A stretch of 64,000 bases of DNA, taken from positions 1,390,289,863 to 1,390,353,862 of the forward strand of contig OY856410.1 of NCBI GenBank assembly GCA_963693085.1, given 5' to 3'. The notes below the pieces were generated by a model that had not been told where the DNA came from, made no database searches, and saw only the letters and a list, made by a program, of their open reading frames with translations. This stretch comes from Alisma plantago-aquatica. Taxonomy: Eukaryota > Streptophyta > Magnoliopsida > Alismatales > Alismataceae. The translations under genes were made by a program, and so were the position numbers. Every line of letters starts with the position of its first letter. Positions within the stretch are counted from its first letter, which is position 1. Positions 10,425 to 21,198 of this stretch are shown piece by piece.

Positions 10425-11868
10425 CCTCAATAGGTAAACAATCTCCAGCATCTGTAGTTAATCAACATTGTTCTTTGTCCCCTTCTTATTCTAGATCTCA
10501 AGATTAAACTCTTGTACAAGTAGTATACATCGGATGAGACGAGGCTTTGCATCCTTTTTGTTGAGAAAATATTTTATGGCAGCGTGATTTGTATATACAA
10601 TCACCTTAGATCCTACCAAATATTGTCAAAATTTGTCAAAGGCATACACTATAGCAAGCATCTCCTTCTCTGTAGTTGTGTAATTGATTTGTGCTTCATC
10701 TAGGGTCTTGCTCGCATGGTATATGGCATGTAGCTTCTTGTCCTTTCGCTGTCCTAGAACTACCCCTACTGCATTATCGTTTGCGTCACACATCAAATCA
10801 AAAGGAGTGTTCCAATTCGGTGGTTGAATGATTGGTGTAGAAATAAGAGCTTCCTTTAGCTTGGTGAAGGTAGTATGACAGTCATCATTGTATATGAATT
10901 CAACATCTTTGTCAAGGAACATAATGGCTTTGCTATTTTGGAGAAATCTTTAATAAATCTTCTATAGAAACCTGCATGCCTGAGGAAACTGCGGATGCCT
11001 TAGACTAAAGAAGGAGTAGACATCTTTTTAATAGCTTCCACCTTGGCCCTGTCAACCTCAATACCCTTGTTAGATACAACATGACCTAATACTGCACCAT
11101 ATTGTACAATGAAATGGCACTTCTCCCAGTTTAGTACTAGGTTAACATCTTTATAGTGGGCTAAGACTAATGACAAGTTGCATAAACATTGATCAAAAGA
11201 ATCTCCATAAACACTAAAATCATCCATAAAAATTTCCATTATATTTTCAATGACATCAGAAAAAATAGCCATCATGCATCGTTGGAACGCCGTAGGAGCG
11301 TTGCAAAGGCCAAAGGGCATACGCCGATAAGCATAAGTTCCATATGTGCATGTGAAAGTCGTTTTCTCTTGGTCAGGAGGGTAGATAGGAATCTGGAAAA
11401 ACCCGGAATACCCGTCTAAGTAACAGAAATAAGAGTGTTTTACAAGGCGTTCAGCATTAAGTCGATAAACGAGAACTGAAAATGGTCTTTTCGGGTCACT
11501 TTGTTTGAACGCTGGTAGTCAATACACATACGCCAACCCATGACAATATGTGTTTGATTCAACTCATCATCGTCTCCCTTGATGACAATTGCACCCCGTA
11601 CTTATATACCACGTGGATGGCACTAACCCAATGGTTGTCACTTATAGGATAGATGATATCGACATAAGATTTCTTTTTTAATCACCTCAAGCATATTTTG
11701 ATTTAAGTGTCTAAGCGGTTCAATGGTGGGTTTAGCATCATACTCCATATTTATTCGGTGCATACAAATAGAGGGATGAATGCCCTTCAAATCATCGATC
11801 GACTAACCAATAACGTCTTTATACAAATGCAATTCGGCAAGAAATTTACTTTCTTGTTCATTGGTTAA
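10425..11868 (-). pseudogene. pol: Athila reverse transcriptase and RNase H
   Basis: The fingers region is stop-rich; from MPFGLCNAPTAFQRC (11320) it is well preserved, with the catalytic FMDD at 11219-11230 (FMDDFSVYG) and LNWEKCHF. RNase H begins with PFDLMCDANDNAVGVVLG and continues to TTTEKEMLAIVYAFDKF, stopping near 10626. The remainder of RNase H to about 10450 is broken by stops. The catalytic Asp of the RNase H start (MCDAN) is present. Confidence 0.85.
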
Positions 11869-12590
11869 CTAATTATTAATTATTATAGGAGAAGTAGAGT
11901 TAGAATCAAGGAGTGCATACCTCAGCCCTGGTGGAAGGGATTTAAGTTCTACCTTTCTTCTGGTTGCATTGTCTTTGGCTTTGTAAGCAACAATTGGAGT
12001 GTCTTTTTCAGAAGCATTTGAGTTGGCAATAGAAAATACTCCAGAATTTTGAGATCCATTATTCATACTTTCATCATCATCATAGTAGTTCAGTATCAAA
12101 TTGGCAATATCATGATCTGCTTCTACAACAGAATCAACAGAGTCCATAAAACAAATTTCTTCTACACGAGTGGGTGCTTTCATAACATCATATACAAAAA
12201 ACTCCATGGCTTCATCACCGGCTCAGAGTATGAGTTGCCTTCGCGAACATCAACTATGCATCCCACAGTTCATAGAAAGGGCCTCCCAAAAAGAATTGGG
12301 TTGGAAGGAACTTCTACCATATCTAGCACTACAAAATCACAAGGAATATAAAGTCTACCAATCTGCACTAGCTCATCTTCCACGATACCTTTGGGGTATT
12401 TGATGGAATGACCGACTAGTTCAATGGACATCTTTGTAGGCTTTCGATCTCCAAGATCTAGCTCTTACCACAGAGTAGACGGGATGAGCTAGCTATGAGG
12501 TCTACAAGACCTTTTTCAAACGTGGTATTGCTGATCTTGCATGGTAGGGTGAAGGCTCCCAAGCCATCCAGCTTCTCAGGAAGTCGATTT
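11869..12590 (-). pseudogene. pol: Athila aspartic protease region
   Basis: Protease would cleave the polyprotein. The active site of this family is DLGAS followed by LMP; here the minus strand at 12502-12488 reads DLIAS, with the Gly replaced by Ile, and the frame is then lost. Downstream, IPCDFVVLDM and ILFGRPFL are recognisable, followed by a stop where an Ala codon is expected. The linker to RT (12207-11869) ends in LPPGLRYALLD, a conserved block just before the RT in this clade. Confidence 0.75.
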
Positions 12591-14483
12591 TAAATGGTAG
12601 AACTGGTCCTTTCTGAAAGCATCACGGTCTCCACTTGGTCCATGTTCCTCCTTTTGGTGAGGATGTCTTTAAGGATTTTAGCATATGACAACATGTATGC
12701 AATAACCTCATCTAGTGGAAGATTGACATGGAGTTTGTTTAGAATGTCCATAAACTTTCTAAACTTTGAGTCCTCCTTTGTGTTGGTAAGCCTCTGTGGA
12801 AATGGTGCATTAACTTTAACAGAAGATGGTACCTCAGTTGTACCTTTACCTTTTTCACCCATAGGGGTGTAAAGCTTGTCTTCATCATTGATCTCTACAC
12901 TCTTCTCCTCGGGTGGAGAAGGTTTGTGGATTTCAGCTCCACTTCTCAAGGTGATGGCATTTGCTTGTTGTCTCGGATTCACGTTCGGTTGGCTTGGAAG
13001 AGAACCGGATTGGGTGTTCTTTTGCTGCATCAAGGCTTCTTGGGCAATTTGGTTTTCCAACATCCTTGTGTGAGTGGAAATGCCATCCACTTTGGCAGAG
13101 AGTTGGGCAATTGAATCCTTCAAAAGCTTATTGTTGCCCCTTAACTCTTCATTTTGCTACATCTGTGTGGAGATAAAATTCTCCATCATGGCCTCTAAGG
13201 AAGAACTTTGGGGTTGTTGTTGCTATTGGTAACCCCTATTGTTGTTGAAACCCAACGGATTCCCATTGTTTTGCTGGTTGAAGTTTTTTTGTTACTGGGA
13301 TTGTTGTTGTCCATGTTGGATGTTCTGAGCATTGCTTGTGTTTTGATAGGAGAAATTAGGTTGATCTCTCCATCCTGGATTGTAGGTGTACTGCTTGTTC
13401 CCCTACATCCCAATGCATTGGCTTGTTCTACGCTCCCTTCATTCATGTTAGGAGAAAAACATGAAGAAGAAGTTTGTCCCAAATTACCACAAGCTTCACA
13501 TATCACTTCAGCTAATTGGATCTGCAATGTAGTCATCTTCTCGAACATCTGTGTAAGAATGTCAAGTTTAGCAGCAATTAAGTCAACGACATCAACTATA
13601 TTCTTCCCTCCTTGTTTCCCAGCTAAAGATCTAGTTTTAGAGGATGACTATGCTCTCCTATCTGATCCCCATTGGCAATGGTTGAGGGCTATGTCTTGAA
13701 TGATGTCATAAGCCTCTCTATAAGCCTTAGTCATCAATGCTCCATTAGTTGCAGCATCCAGTGTCATCCAGGTGTTGTAGAATAGACCGTTATAGAACAT
13801 TTGGACTAGCAGCCAGTTGGTCAATCCATGGTGAGGGCAAAGGCGTTGAAGGTCTTTAAAAGCTCTCATGTATCATACAAAGTTTCTCCATCATTTTGAG
13901 AGAAATTGGTGAGCTGATTCCTTAGCTGGACTGTCTTGCTCGGCGGGAAATACTTTGCAAGGAAAGCATTTAAAAGTTTGTCCCAACTTTTAATTGACTT
14001 CTTTGGAAGAGACAAAAGCCACGCCTTGGCTCTATCTCTTAGGGTGAAAGGAAATAACATTAGCTTCAGTCCTTCAGTGGATACACCATTGATTTTGAAA
14101 GTATTCATATACTCTAAGAACTCAGCCACATGAAGATTCAGATCTTCATTGACTGTACCTCCAAAGAAGTTCTGCTGCATCATCTGCATCATAGAAGGAG
14201 CAATAGAGAAATTGTTCAGTTCAACTGCATGTAGGTCAATGGCTCCGCAAATGTTTGTGGAAACCGACATTGTGAAATCCTTCAAAGGACAGTCATCCTC
14301 CCTGGTTGGATCTCTTGGTGTAGCTTCTTCAAAAGTCAGAGAATATGGTGGCGGTGATGATGGTGGAACACCTCATAGCAGTGGTTGTTCTACCCTTCTT
14401 GCTCTTCTTAAGCTTGAAAGAGTATGGTCGATCTCAAGGTCTAGCAACGTAGATTTTTGAAGACCTCTTTGCGAGCGACGCAT
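12591..14483 (-). pseudogene. gag: Athila Gag
   Basis: The ATG at 14483-14481 begins MRRSQRGLQK, about 130 bp downstream of the primer site. After one in-frame stop the Retrotrans_gag core is clear (14285-13648): FFGGTVNEDLNLHVAEFLE, LFPFTLRDRAKAWL, FLAKYFPPSKT, then LCPHHGLTNW and FYNGL after a frameshift near 13866. A degenerate knuckle CEACGNLGQTSSSC (about 13465-13510) has Gln in place of the metal-binding His. The region ends with the LRSG block and a conserved stretch (PFPQRL, LNKLHVNLPL, YAKILKDIL) leading into the protease. Several stops make it non-functional. Confidence 0.85.
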
Positions 14484-14612
14484 ACAACCTAAAAAATAGC
14501 AAGAAAAATTGGGAACACAACTAAAAGATATATGGAAATTCAAAAAAAAGAAATGATGATCTAGTCTTGAATACTAGTTAGCACTTGTTACTTTAATTAG
14601 ATTAACCGTAGT

Positions 14613-14630
14613 TCCCCGGCAACGATGCCA
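14613..14630 (-). other. Primer-binding site, tRNA-Asp type, Athila element
   Basis: The minus strand reads TGGCATCGTTGCCGGGGA, two bases different from the usual Athila/Tat primer site TGGCGCCGTTGCCGGGGA. It is separated from the LTR end (CCAACA) by AGTTTT, as is normal for this clade. Confidence 0.88.
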
Positions 14631-14636
14631 AAAACT

Positions 14637-16265
14637 TGTTGGTTTGTCACACTAACGAGTTTCAATCATAAGAATGATCTTTTACTCAACTAGTTATTTC
14701 CCACAAATATATGAGAGTAGTTGTAGTCGAGATCGAACACAAGGAGCTTTAGCAAACCAATTAAACGCAATAGTGCTAAGGTTCAACAATCTAGACCGTT
14801 TTAAAGGTGATTTGTTAATTAGACTAGAATTTTAGAATTAAACAAATAGTAAATGGATTACTAAAAGAGATAAAAATTCAGAATTAGAAGTATCTTAGAC
14901 TTAGGATTTCATCCACATATCATAGCATACAACAGGTGCATGAAATTTAAACATACTAAGCACTTATTTTAAAGGAGATTTGTATGTTGCACTTCACCTC
15001 TCGCTGCAAGTACAACGATCCTAACTCAATTCAACATTCCCATTTAGGAATTTCGTTTTGGATCACAAATCTACTCCTCAACTCCATAATTTCCACTCAA
15101 GTGGTAAAGGAGTTTCCAAGAAAGAACCTCCTTACTCTCCTACCTGTCTTCTCAGATCAAGCAAAAGAGCATAAAGCATACACATAAGGTGGCCAACCAT
15201 ACATGCAGAAATGAAGAAACCGGTACTCACAAGGTAGAAAACCAAGCAACATAGCATTTAGTATGAAATTGTCATGTTCCATACATGAAATGACATGGGA
15301 GCTACTCTGCCATGTCCAAGAAAGGGAAACTACTCGTACATAATAGTGCATAGCAGAAAATGCACAGAAATTTTTTAGTTTAACATGATTTAGAGAAGGA
15401 AAAGCTAAAAAAACCCAAGGTGTAACCCAAGAGGAGTAGAATTCTAGCTTTAGCACGAAATCTCGCTCTTACAGCTACTCCAAACCGGACAAACCTCTCT
15501 CCCAACAAGATTTGTGGAGTGAAGAAGCTCTACTGCACCTTAGAGAAGAAGATTGGAGAAGAAAAGAAAAAGAATGGGGTTCTTTTGCAAGAAACCACCC
15601 TCTTCCACGTCCAAAATAGCCCTCCTTTATCTAGCCTTACTATGAGATGAAAGAGTTTTGAATTATGACCAAAGATAACTGCTCCCTAGAGTGGTTTCAT
15701 CTTTTAATATGAAAGGAGTCGTATTTTAAAATTGTTGAAACTGACAGGAACACACCATGTCTTTCTCCGGACACGGCGTGTCCTGTCTCCAGCAGTTGTT
15801 TCTGAATGTGAGCACACGGCGTGTTAGATTTAATACACGCCATGTACTTTACCATAAAGGCTAGACTCAATTCTGAATTCCCAGGTACACATCGTGTCTT
15901 TATTGGACACGCCCTGTACTTTTCTTCAGTGACAGAAGCAAATGGCCGTCTAGAAATGTGCACGATGTGTCTTAAATAAGACACATTGTGTGCATTGCTG
16001 TTTCAGCATAAATATAGTTTTGGATGCTTGCAAGGCTTGGAGAAGTCCCAATAATGATGAGATTGAGTTGGGGTATCTCCAATTTCATCCTTTGGATACA
16101 AATCTGCAATACACATCATGTGATAAGTAAAATAACAAAAAGGTGGCAAGAATGATATGAATAGAGGCTAAATGAGAACAAAATGAACTGAATTTGTGTG
16201 TGAAAACATGTGAAAAGTTGATGTGGAAACCACACAATAGTATCGCTAGACCCACACAGTTTACA
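14637..16265 (-). repeat. 5' LTR of the minus-strand Athila element
   Basis: On the plus strand it begins TGTTGGTTTG at 14637 next to the primer site. The outer end is placed at 16265 (TTTACA), so on the minus strand the LTR would read TGTAAACTG...CCAACA. ACACG words fill 15750-15991. A weak TATA-like AGATAAAGG on the minus strand lies at about 15622-15636, so the words fall in U3. The outer end rests on the TG/CA rule alone because the partner LTR is outside the window. Confidence 0.6.
15750..15991. repeat. ACACGNCGTGT palindrome pairs, 21-bp spacing (Athila LTR)
   Basis: Four pairs with start positions 15750/15771, 15814/15835, 15887/15907 and 15960/15981: three at 21 bases and one at 20. 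The word and geometry are the same as in the internal spacer of this element (7691-8876), although the surrounding sequence is not similar. Confidence 0.88.
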
Positions 16266-16638
16266 CCCCTACTTTCAAGGTAGCCCATCTATGAGAGGAA
16301 ATCCTAAGTTCAACCTTAGGTAGATGTCAGACACAAAACCAAGGTGCATCTAGGAGCCCTATGGTACAACTAACTCCAACTCGATATGAAAACATGTGAG
16401 GTACAACAAGCATGTGACAAATTGCAAGAAAAACCTCAGATATGGGTAAATTGTATAAAAGTCTAAAATGTGCACAAAATTATATAACTTACGCTAACAT
16501 TGTCCAAATTGGATCAAACATGAAATATAGCTTAATTAACTGACATCAAAGAATAAACAAGATTTTTATTAACTATCTAAGTATCTAATTAGGTAAATTA
16601 AGCATCATTATATTTTAGGCTTGGTAAGGGATCTTACA
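16266..16638 (-). repeat. Fragment of a gypsy-type LTR (minus orientation)
   Basis: The stretch 16390-16638 shares ACATGTGACAAATTGCAAG-like and GGGTAAATTG blocks with 56180-56420, which is the U3 end of the LTR next to the chromovirus fragment, and both end in TTACA. It seems to be the outer part of a related minus-strand LTR. The first 120 bases could be the flank into which the Athila element inserted. Confidence 0.45.
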
Positions 16639-18969
16639 TTGATGTACTATTGGTAGCTTACTAAATTGTTAGTTTAGAAGTTAACAAAGTAATGATACCA
16701 TTAAAGTTGTTTTCTATATGCACACCTTTTAGTCAGCGTACAATTTTTTTGATAGTTTATTAGAAAATTACATGAATGTTTTTTTCAATTATTGTACTTT
16801 TAGGGAATGGATTTCTAAATCAATATTATATAGTATTGGATTATGATAAATCCTTTCTCTAAAGTGATAAAGAATATACACACTTAGGTAGTTATAATTG
16901 GAAATATCATTCTTGCATAGAATACTAGGTTATGACATCCTTCCATAGGCCTATATTATGTAATCCCATTTTATAATTATGCATCACAACATGAATATGG
17001 AAATAAGTATCATCCATAGAGTATACATATATTTGTTTGGCATTTACTATATACCCCAAGATCTACTTTGTTGAGGAAACTGCCAGGGGACACATTTTTT
17101 TCTCAATGCTTTGGATCCTCTCCCTTCCACCCCTAACTCTTACTAACCCTGCCCCCATGCAAAAGGGAAATTTGTACAACATGGCCTCACAGGTACCTTC
17201 AAATGGGTTCTTTGGGAATTCATTATTGACATTGCGCCATTCCCATTCTGAAAAATAGTCGAGTATGTATATATCCAGGTATATACATATATATAAAGAG
17301 GAAAAAGGAATTGTGACCTAAAAGATTAGGGTTTAGGTTCTGATACCACTTGATGTGGAAGTCTTATAAAGGAAGCAAGTTGGCATAGTGTTCAGGCATA
17401 GAGCCTCACGAATAGTCATGACTCAGAGTTTCTTAGGCAACTTTTAAAATGCTAAAATAGTTGTACATTTAATATGTACATATACATGTATATAATGATT
17501 TCTAGAAACTTTTATCCCTTTATATATATTTATTTCAAAGTTATTTGTAAGTAAGTACATAAACTTGTGCTTAATTATGTGAAATGCACATGTTTTTAAT
17601 GAGAGCCATGAAGAATTGCTTTTTCTAACAACATTTCCTTTGTGTTGCCAAAACAAGAAGAAGATAATTTCTAATAATGCAAAAAGATTGAGATGTCCTA
17701 CACTAATAAAGATTAGTCTATTGCTAAGTATTGACTATCTTTAATAATATAGCAACTAAATGGAAATTGAATTTAAGGCAACAAGGTAAAATTTAAAAAA
17801 TCTAGGAAATGCTTACCAATGATAGTTGCACACAAAAATCATAAGAATGTGTATTTTGAGCACAAGGACATAGAAAATTAGACCATAAAATTATTAATTT
17901 GCTAAAAATGCACAAAAATAACGTAAGGTGCTAGATTAGGCAAGGCGTAGTGCAAAGCGCACCCCTGGGTCGCCTTGCTGCCTAGGTAGCCTTTTAGGTG
18001 TGCTTAGATGATAGCCTTAACAAGTATGCATGGAACACATAGAGCTAAAGAAGATACAATGAAGATAAAGAAATTTCTATGTCTCAAATTGTATTTAACT
18101 GCTTGGACATAGTCTCGAGGCTGGATTTTATAAGACTATGTTACTTGAACCACAAGTAATCAAGATAAACTGCTAATTAAAGAATTTCATAATAATGCTT
18201 AAATAAAGAAGCACATAAAACAACTAATTCGAAGTACATCTGGGATCCTATTTGAAGAGCATGGAATTTGTCATAAGGATTCCAAGTAAAATGGAAAGAG
18301 ATGACAACCTTAGCATGAGACCTTGGCTTATGGATGGTATCCTAATGAGACGAATGGGTTCCAAAATATCTAGTCCTCTCTATTTCTTTCTCAACACTAG
18401 TTTCTCTAAGTTTTGAAAGGCCAAATATCACATGAATATAGTTAGAGTTGCTTACGTAGATAGCACCTTGGGGCGACCTCTCAACTATTATGATACATTT
18501 TGCGATGGGCTGTCTTGATGATGTTGAGCTTTCCATCGAGCTTCAAGCAATTTCATTGATGTCAGAGTCTATTTTTGTGATTTTTTGATGACAATAGCAT
18601 ACTACTAAAAATCAAATGCCTCACTATTCTCTTGTTCTACAATGGTCAAGATATTTGATCGTCAGTTTTATCCAGACCAATGAAAAATCTTCAAAATTTT
18701 CTTTGGGAAAAGCACATAGGGTGCTGATTGAAATCCAGTGCTCAAGGTAAGCAGACAGTGGTAATTCCTCTAGTGATTGTACAATATCCTATACAGAACC
18801 CTCAAGCTCACCCTTGCCTCCTAACAGAGATAAGGTGAGAAGTGTCCTTCCCTGTTTGAGGAACAATCTAGTATTATTTTTGTGATGCAAGAGGTTCATG
18901 TGGATGTCCAAACACATTACCAAGATCAGGTGAGGTAGGTGAATGGTTCTATTGAAGAACTTGATGTAG
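16639..18969. other. Unassigned AT-rich DNA with a primer-binding-site remnant
   Basis: No convincing gene. On the minus strand 17348-17336 reads TGGTATCAGAACC, one base from the initiator tRNA-Met primer site, next to TGATGTGG at 17351, so an old LTR junction is possible. A GC-richer patch at 17931-18010 (AAGGCG, CGCCTTG, TGCCTAGG) resembles a repeat seen in many plant genomes but I cannot name it. The rest, to the target duplication at 18970, shows no recognisable protein family or RNA. Confidence 0.35.
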
Positions 18970-19531
18970 CAAATTGTTGGGTTTTAGGGGAGGCAGAGAA
19001 GGCAACGGAAACAAAAATTTTCTCCCCCAAACCCGGAACAAGGAAACGCGTCAATGTCTATATAATAGGAAAGGATGGTTTGTGGAATCATACCTTGTCC
19101 CAAGGCTTGCTTGGCGACAATTCCTCAAGACTTGCGTGGTCTTCAAATTCAGTCTTCTACGGTGTCTGTGCAGCTCCTGGTCGCACCGGGACTGACGAAT
19201 CCTACTCGAACCGGACTGTCGGATGACAGTTGTCCTCCTGAGCAGCAGAAACCTCCCGCCTCTGTAGTAGTCCACACGGACCACCTGGAACTCCACACTC
19301 CTTGTCCCACAAGGAAGTGGAAGGAGTTGCACCCTCCTGTTGACGTACTAGTCGCCAACACACTTTCCTGCTGTCAATTGCAACTGCAGTTGTCCTTCCC
19401 TTGTTGCACCTCCTTTTGCAGGAAGCACTTGCTCGGGCTCTCTCTTGGTTACCAAAACCAGAGAGAACGACAACTTTGTAGAGCAACTGATTGCACTGAG
19501 TTGTTGTTGTCTGAGAAGCCCCCAATACCCC

Positions 19532-19541
19532 TATATATATA
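19532..19541 (-). promoter_or_regulatory. TATA box of LTR copy A
   Basis: CTATATATAT, read on the minus strand, matches the equivalent CTATATATAG at 26375-26384 in copy B. It lies downstream (minus strand) of the word array, as expected for a core promoter at the U3/R junction. Confidence 0.55.
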
Positions 19542-19642
19542 GGAGGGTCATGGGACAGGGTTCTCTATCCCGGGAAATGCGGGACTAAAAGCATGAGTAG
19601 AAGGGTTCGAGATTTTTCACAAAAGCAACCAACTCGCAGCCT

Positions 19643-19993
19643 GAATCGATCGGTTCACTGCTGAACCGATCGTTTCGGACCCTTGAACTGATCGGTTCAC
19701 TCCTAAACAGGTCGATTGGGGTTCCAGGTTGGTTCCCGATTGACTTTCCTTCCTTTTGTTTCTAATTGGTATCAAATATCAATCCTATTCCCAATCAAAT
19801 TGGGCAATTGAAACGAAAGGAAAATTCTCACCGACCTGACTTTCCCAACTTGCTCGGTTGCACCAGTTGAACCGGTCGGTTCAACACTTGAACCGCTTGT
19901 TTCACCCTGGACTTGAGTCGATCAGTTCAACACTTGAGCCGACCGGTTCAGCAACCTCAGCCGACCAGTTCAAACCTTGAACCAATCGGTTGG
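19643..19993. repeat. GAACCGATCGGTTC word array in LTR copy A
   Basis: 14-base words close to the perfect palindrome GAACCGATCGGTTC start at 19643, 19663, 19685, about 19706, 19869, 19890, 19915, 19936, 19958 and 19979. Most successive steps within a cluster are 20-22 bases, usually 21, with spacers such as AACACTT. CpG positions are often decayed to TpG or CpA. Confidence 0.88.
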
Positions 19994-21182
19994 GAGTGCA
20001 AGTTGTGCAGAATCAGTCAATTGCGATTTTAATCAATCTGATACTCCAATCAATGTGTCCAACACCTTGACCAATATGATATTCAGCTATCGATTGATTG
20101 AGTGTTTAATTGAACTACTAAACTCCTTTAGTAATAAATCTAAACGTTGCTTGTTGACAAAACTCCTCTTCCAGGTTAAATCCTATGTGTGTGACCCTGC
20201 AGGTCCATTTCACGTTGTCAGTGAAAGTCCATAACACTTATGACTTCACAAGCAAAGAGCGGTGCCTAGTCACACATCAATGCTACCCAAGTGAAAGTAG
20301 AAAGTTGGAGAACAACCTTCAATCCTACAATCTGTGAATGGTGTTACAGCGAATGTATAATTCCTTTGTCACTGATATCCCGAATGAACTCGAGGCATGG
20401 AACAGTCATCCTGTCAATGTTCATTCACTTTCTTGATCCTTAGAATAGACTGGAAGAGATATGTATGACATCAATATCACATACTGATTCACAGATGCGT
20501 GCACGCCTTTCTCAATCCTACTCAGCAAGTGTCTATGGATATCAAACTCCCTTAGGAGGGACAAATCCCATATCTATCACTCACCCCTCAAAAGCCCCAT
20601 GTGTCAAAGCCACCCAATCATCACCTTTATAACAACCCATGTTTTAGGACTGCATTTGATGATGTCAAAGTGTGCCCAACGACATGTGTTGATTGTAGTG
20701 ATTTCAGGTCTAAGAATCACACTCACCACCATCACTGTGAATATTGACTGTGACTACCATGTCATGGTTCCATGTGTCAAACTCACGGTGGGTCTGTCCG
20801 GTACACTTGTTCTCTAACAAGTACCTATGTGTTTGGTTTGATATCTCAATATCATGACTAATGAGATTTTGTCATCAACCAACACCACAATCTAGTCTTG
20901 TGTGTCATTGTTGTCTATCTACCTTCCATAATGACATCCGACTAGGGACATAACAAGAATGTACAAACTCTTAGCATCCATATGATCTCATCGTTCAGGT
21001 CCTCAACCTGAAGGCATACGCCATTGAGTACTGTCAATCTCTAGACATTCAATCTATTCTATCACTATCTCATATGACTGAACCAGAAAGAATTGGAAGC
21101 TTGCCTTTGATGTTTATCAAATCAATCTCAATGTATCCCACCAATCATCCCATGATTGGCTCTCAGGGCATACATACCAACA

Positions 21183-21198
21183 GACTCCCACTTGCACT
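21183..21198 (-). other. Polypurine tract of the TR-GAG-like element
   Basis: The minus strand reads GTGCAAGTGGGAGTC directly before the LTR start TGTTGGTATG. The form CAAGTGGGAG before TGTTGG is common in copia elements. Confidence 0.75.

Larger units (their letters stand above)
6734..16265 (-). mobile_element. Athila-like Ty3/gypsy retrotransposon, minus strand, 3' end cut by copia insertion
   Basis: Read on the minus strand the order is: 5' LTR (16265-14637), tRNA-Asp-type primer site, gag, protease, RT, RNase H, integrase, a spacer with ACACG words, then an ATHILA ORF-1-like ORF that breaks off at the copia LTR. Order, primer site and pol sequence all indicate Athila. The remaining 3' part and the 3' LTR would lie left of the window, beyond the copia element. 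All ORFs carry several stops and frameshifts. The outer LTR end at 16265 is the least certain coordinate. Confidence 0.8.
18975..21182 (-). repeat. 3' LTR (copy A) of the TR-GAG-like element
   Basis: On the plus strand it begins TGTTGGGTTTTAGG and ends CATACCAACA. On the minus strand it has a TATA box at about 19532-19541 (CTATATATATAG) with GAACCGATCGGTTC words 100-450 bp upstream of it. It is 44 bp longer than copy B, almost all explained by one extra word pair at 19643-19720. Confidence 0.88.

Noticed and set aside
13208..13699. Long plus-strand frame opposite the minus-strand Athila gag
   Set aside because: It is the antisense of a Gln/Asn-rich Gag linker and has no resemblance to a protein family.
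17931..18010. GC-rich AAGGCG...CGCCTTG...CCTAGG patch as a SINE or gene exon
   Set aside because: No Pol III A/B boxes, tail or reading frame identified; only a vague resemblance to dispersed plant repeats.
18700..18969. Possible host exon (short open stretches near ends resembling splice sites)
   Set aside because: No recognisable protein and no consistent frame; AT-rich DNA gives such signals often.
19051..19542. Overlapping frames on both strands in the TR-GAG LTR, repeated at 25895-26566
   Set aside because: They lie in the R-U5 part of both LTRs, differ by stops and frame between copies, and match no family; non-coding LTR is the simpler explanation.
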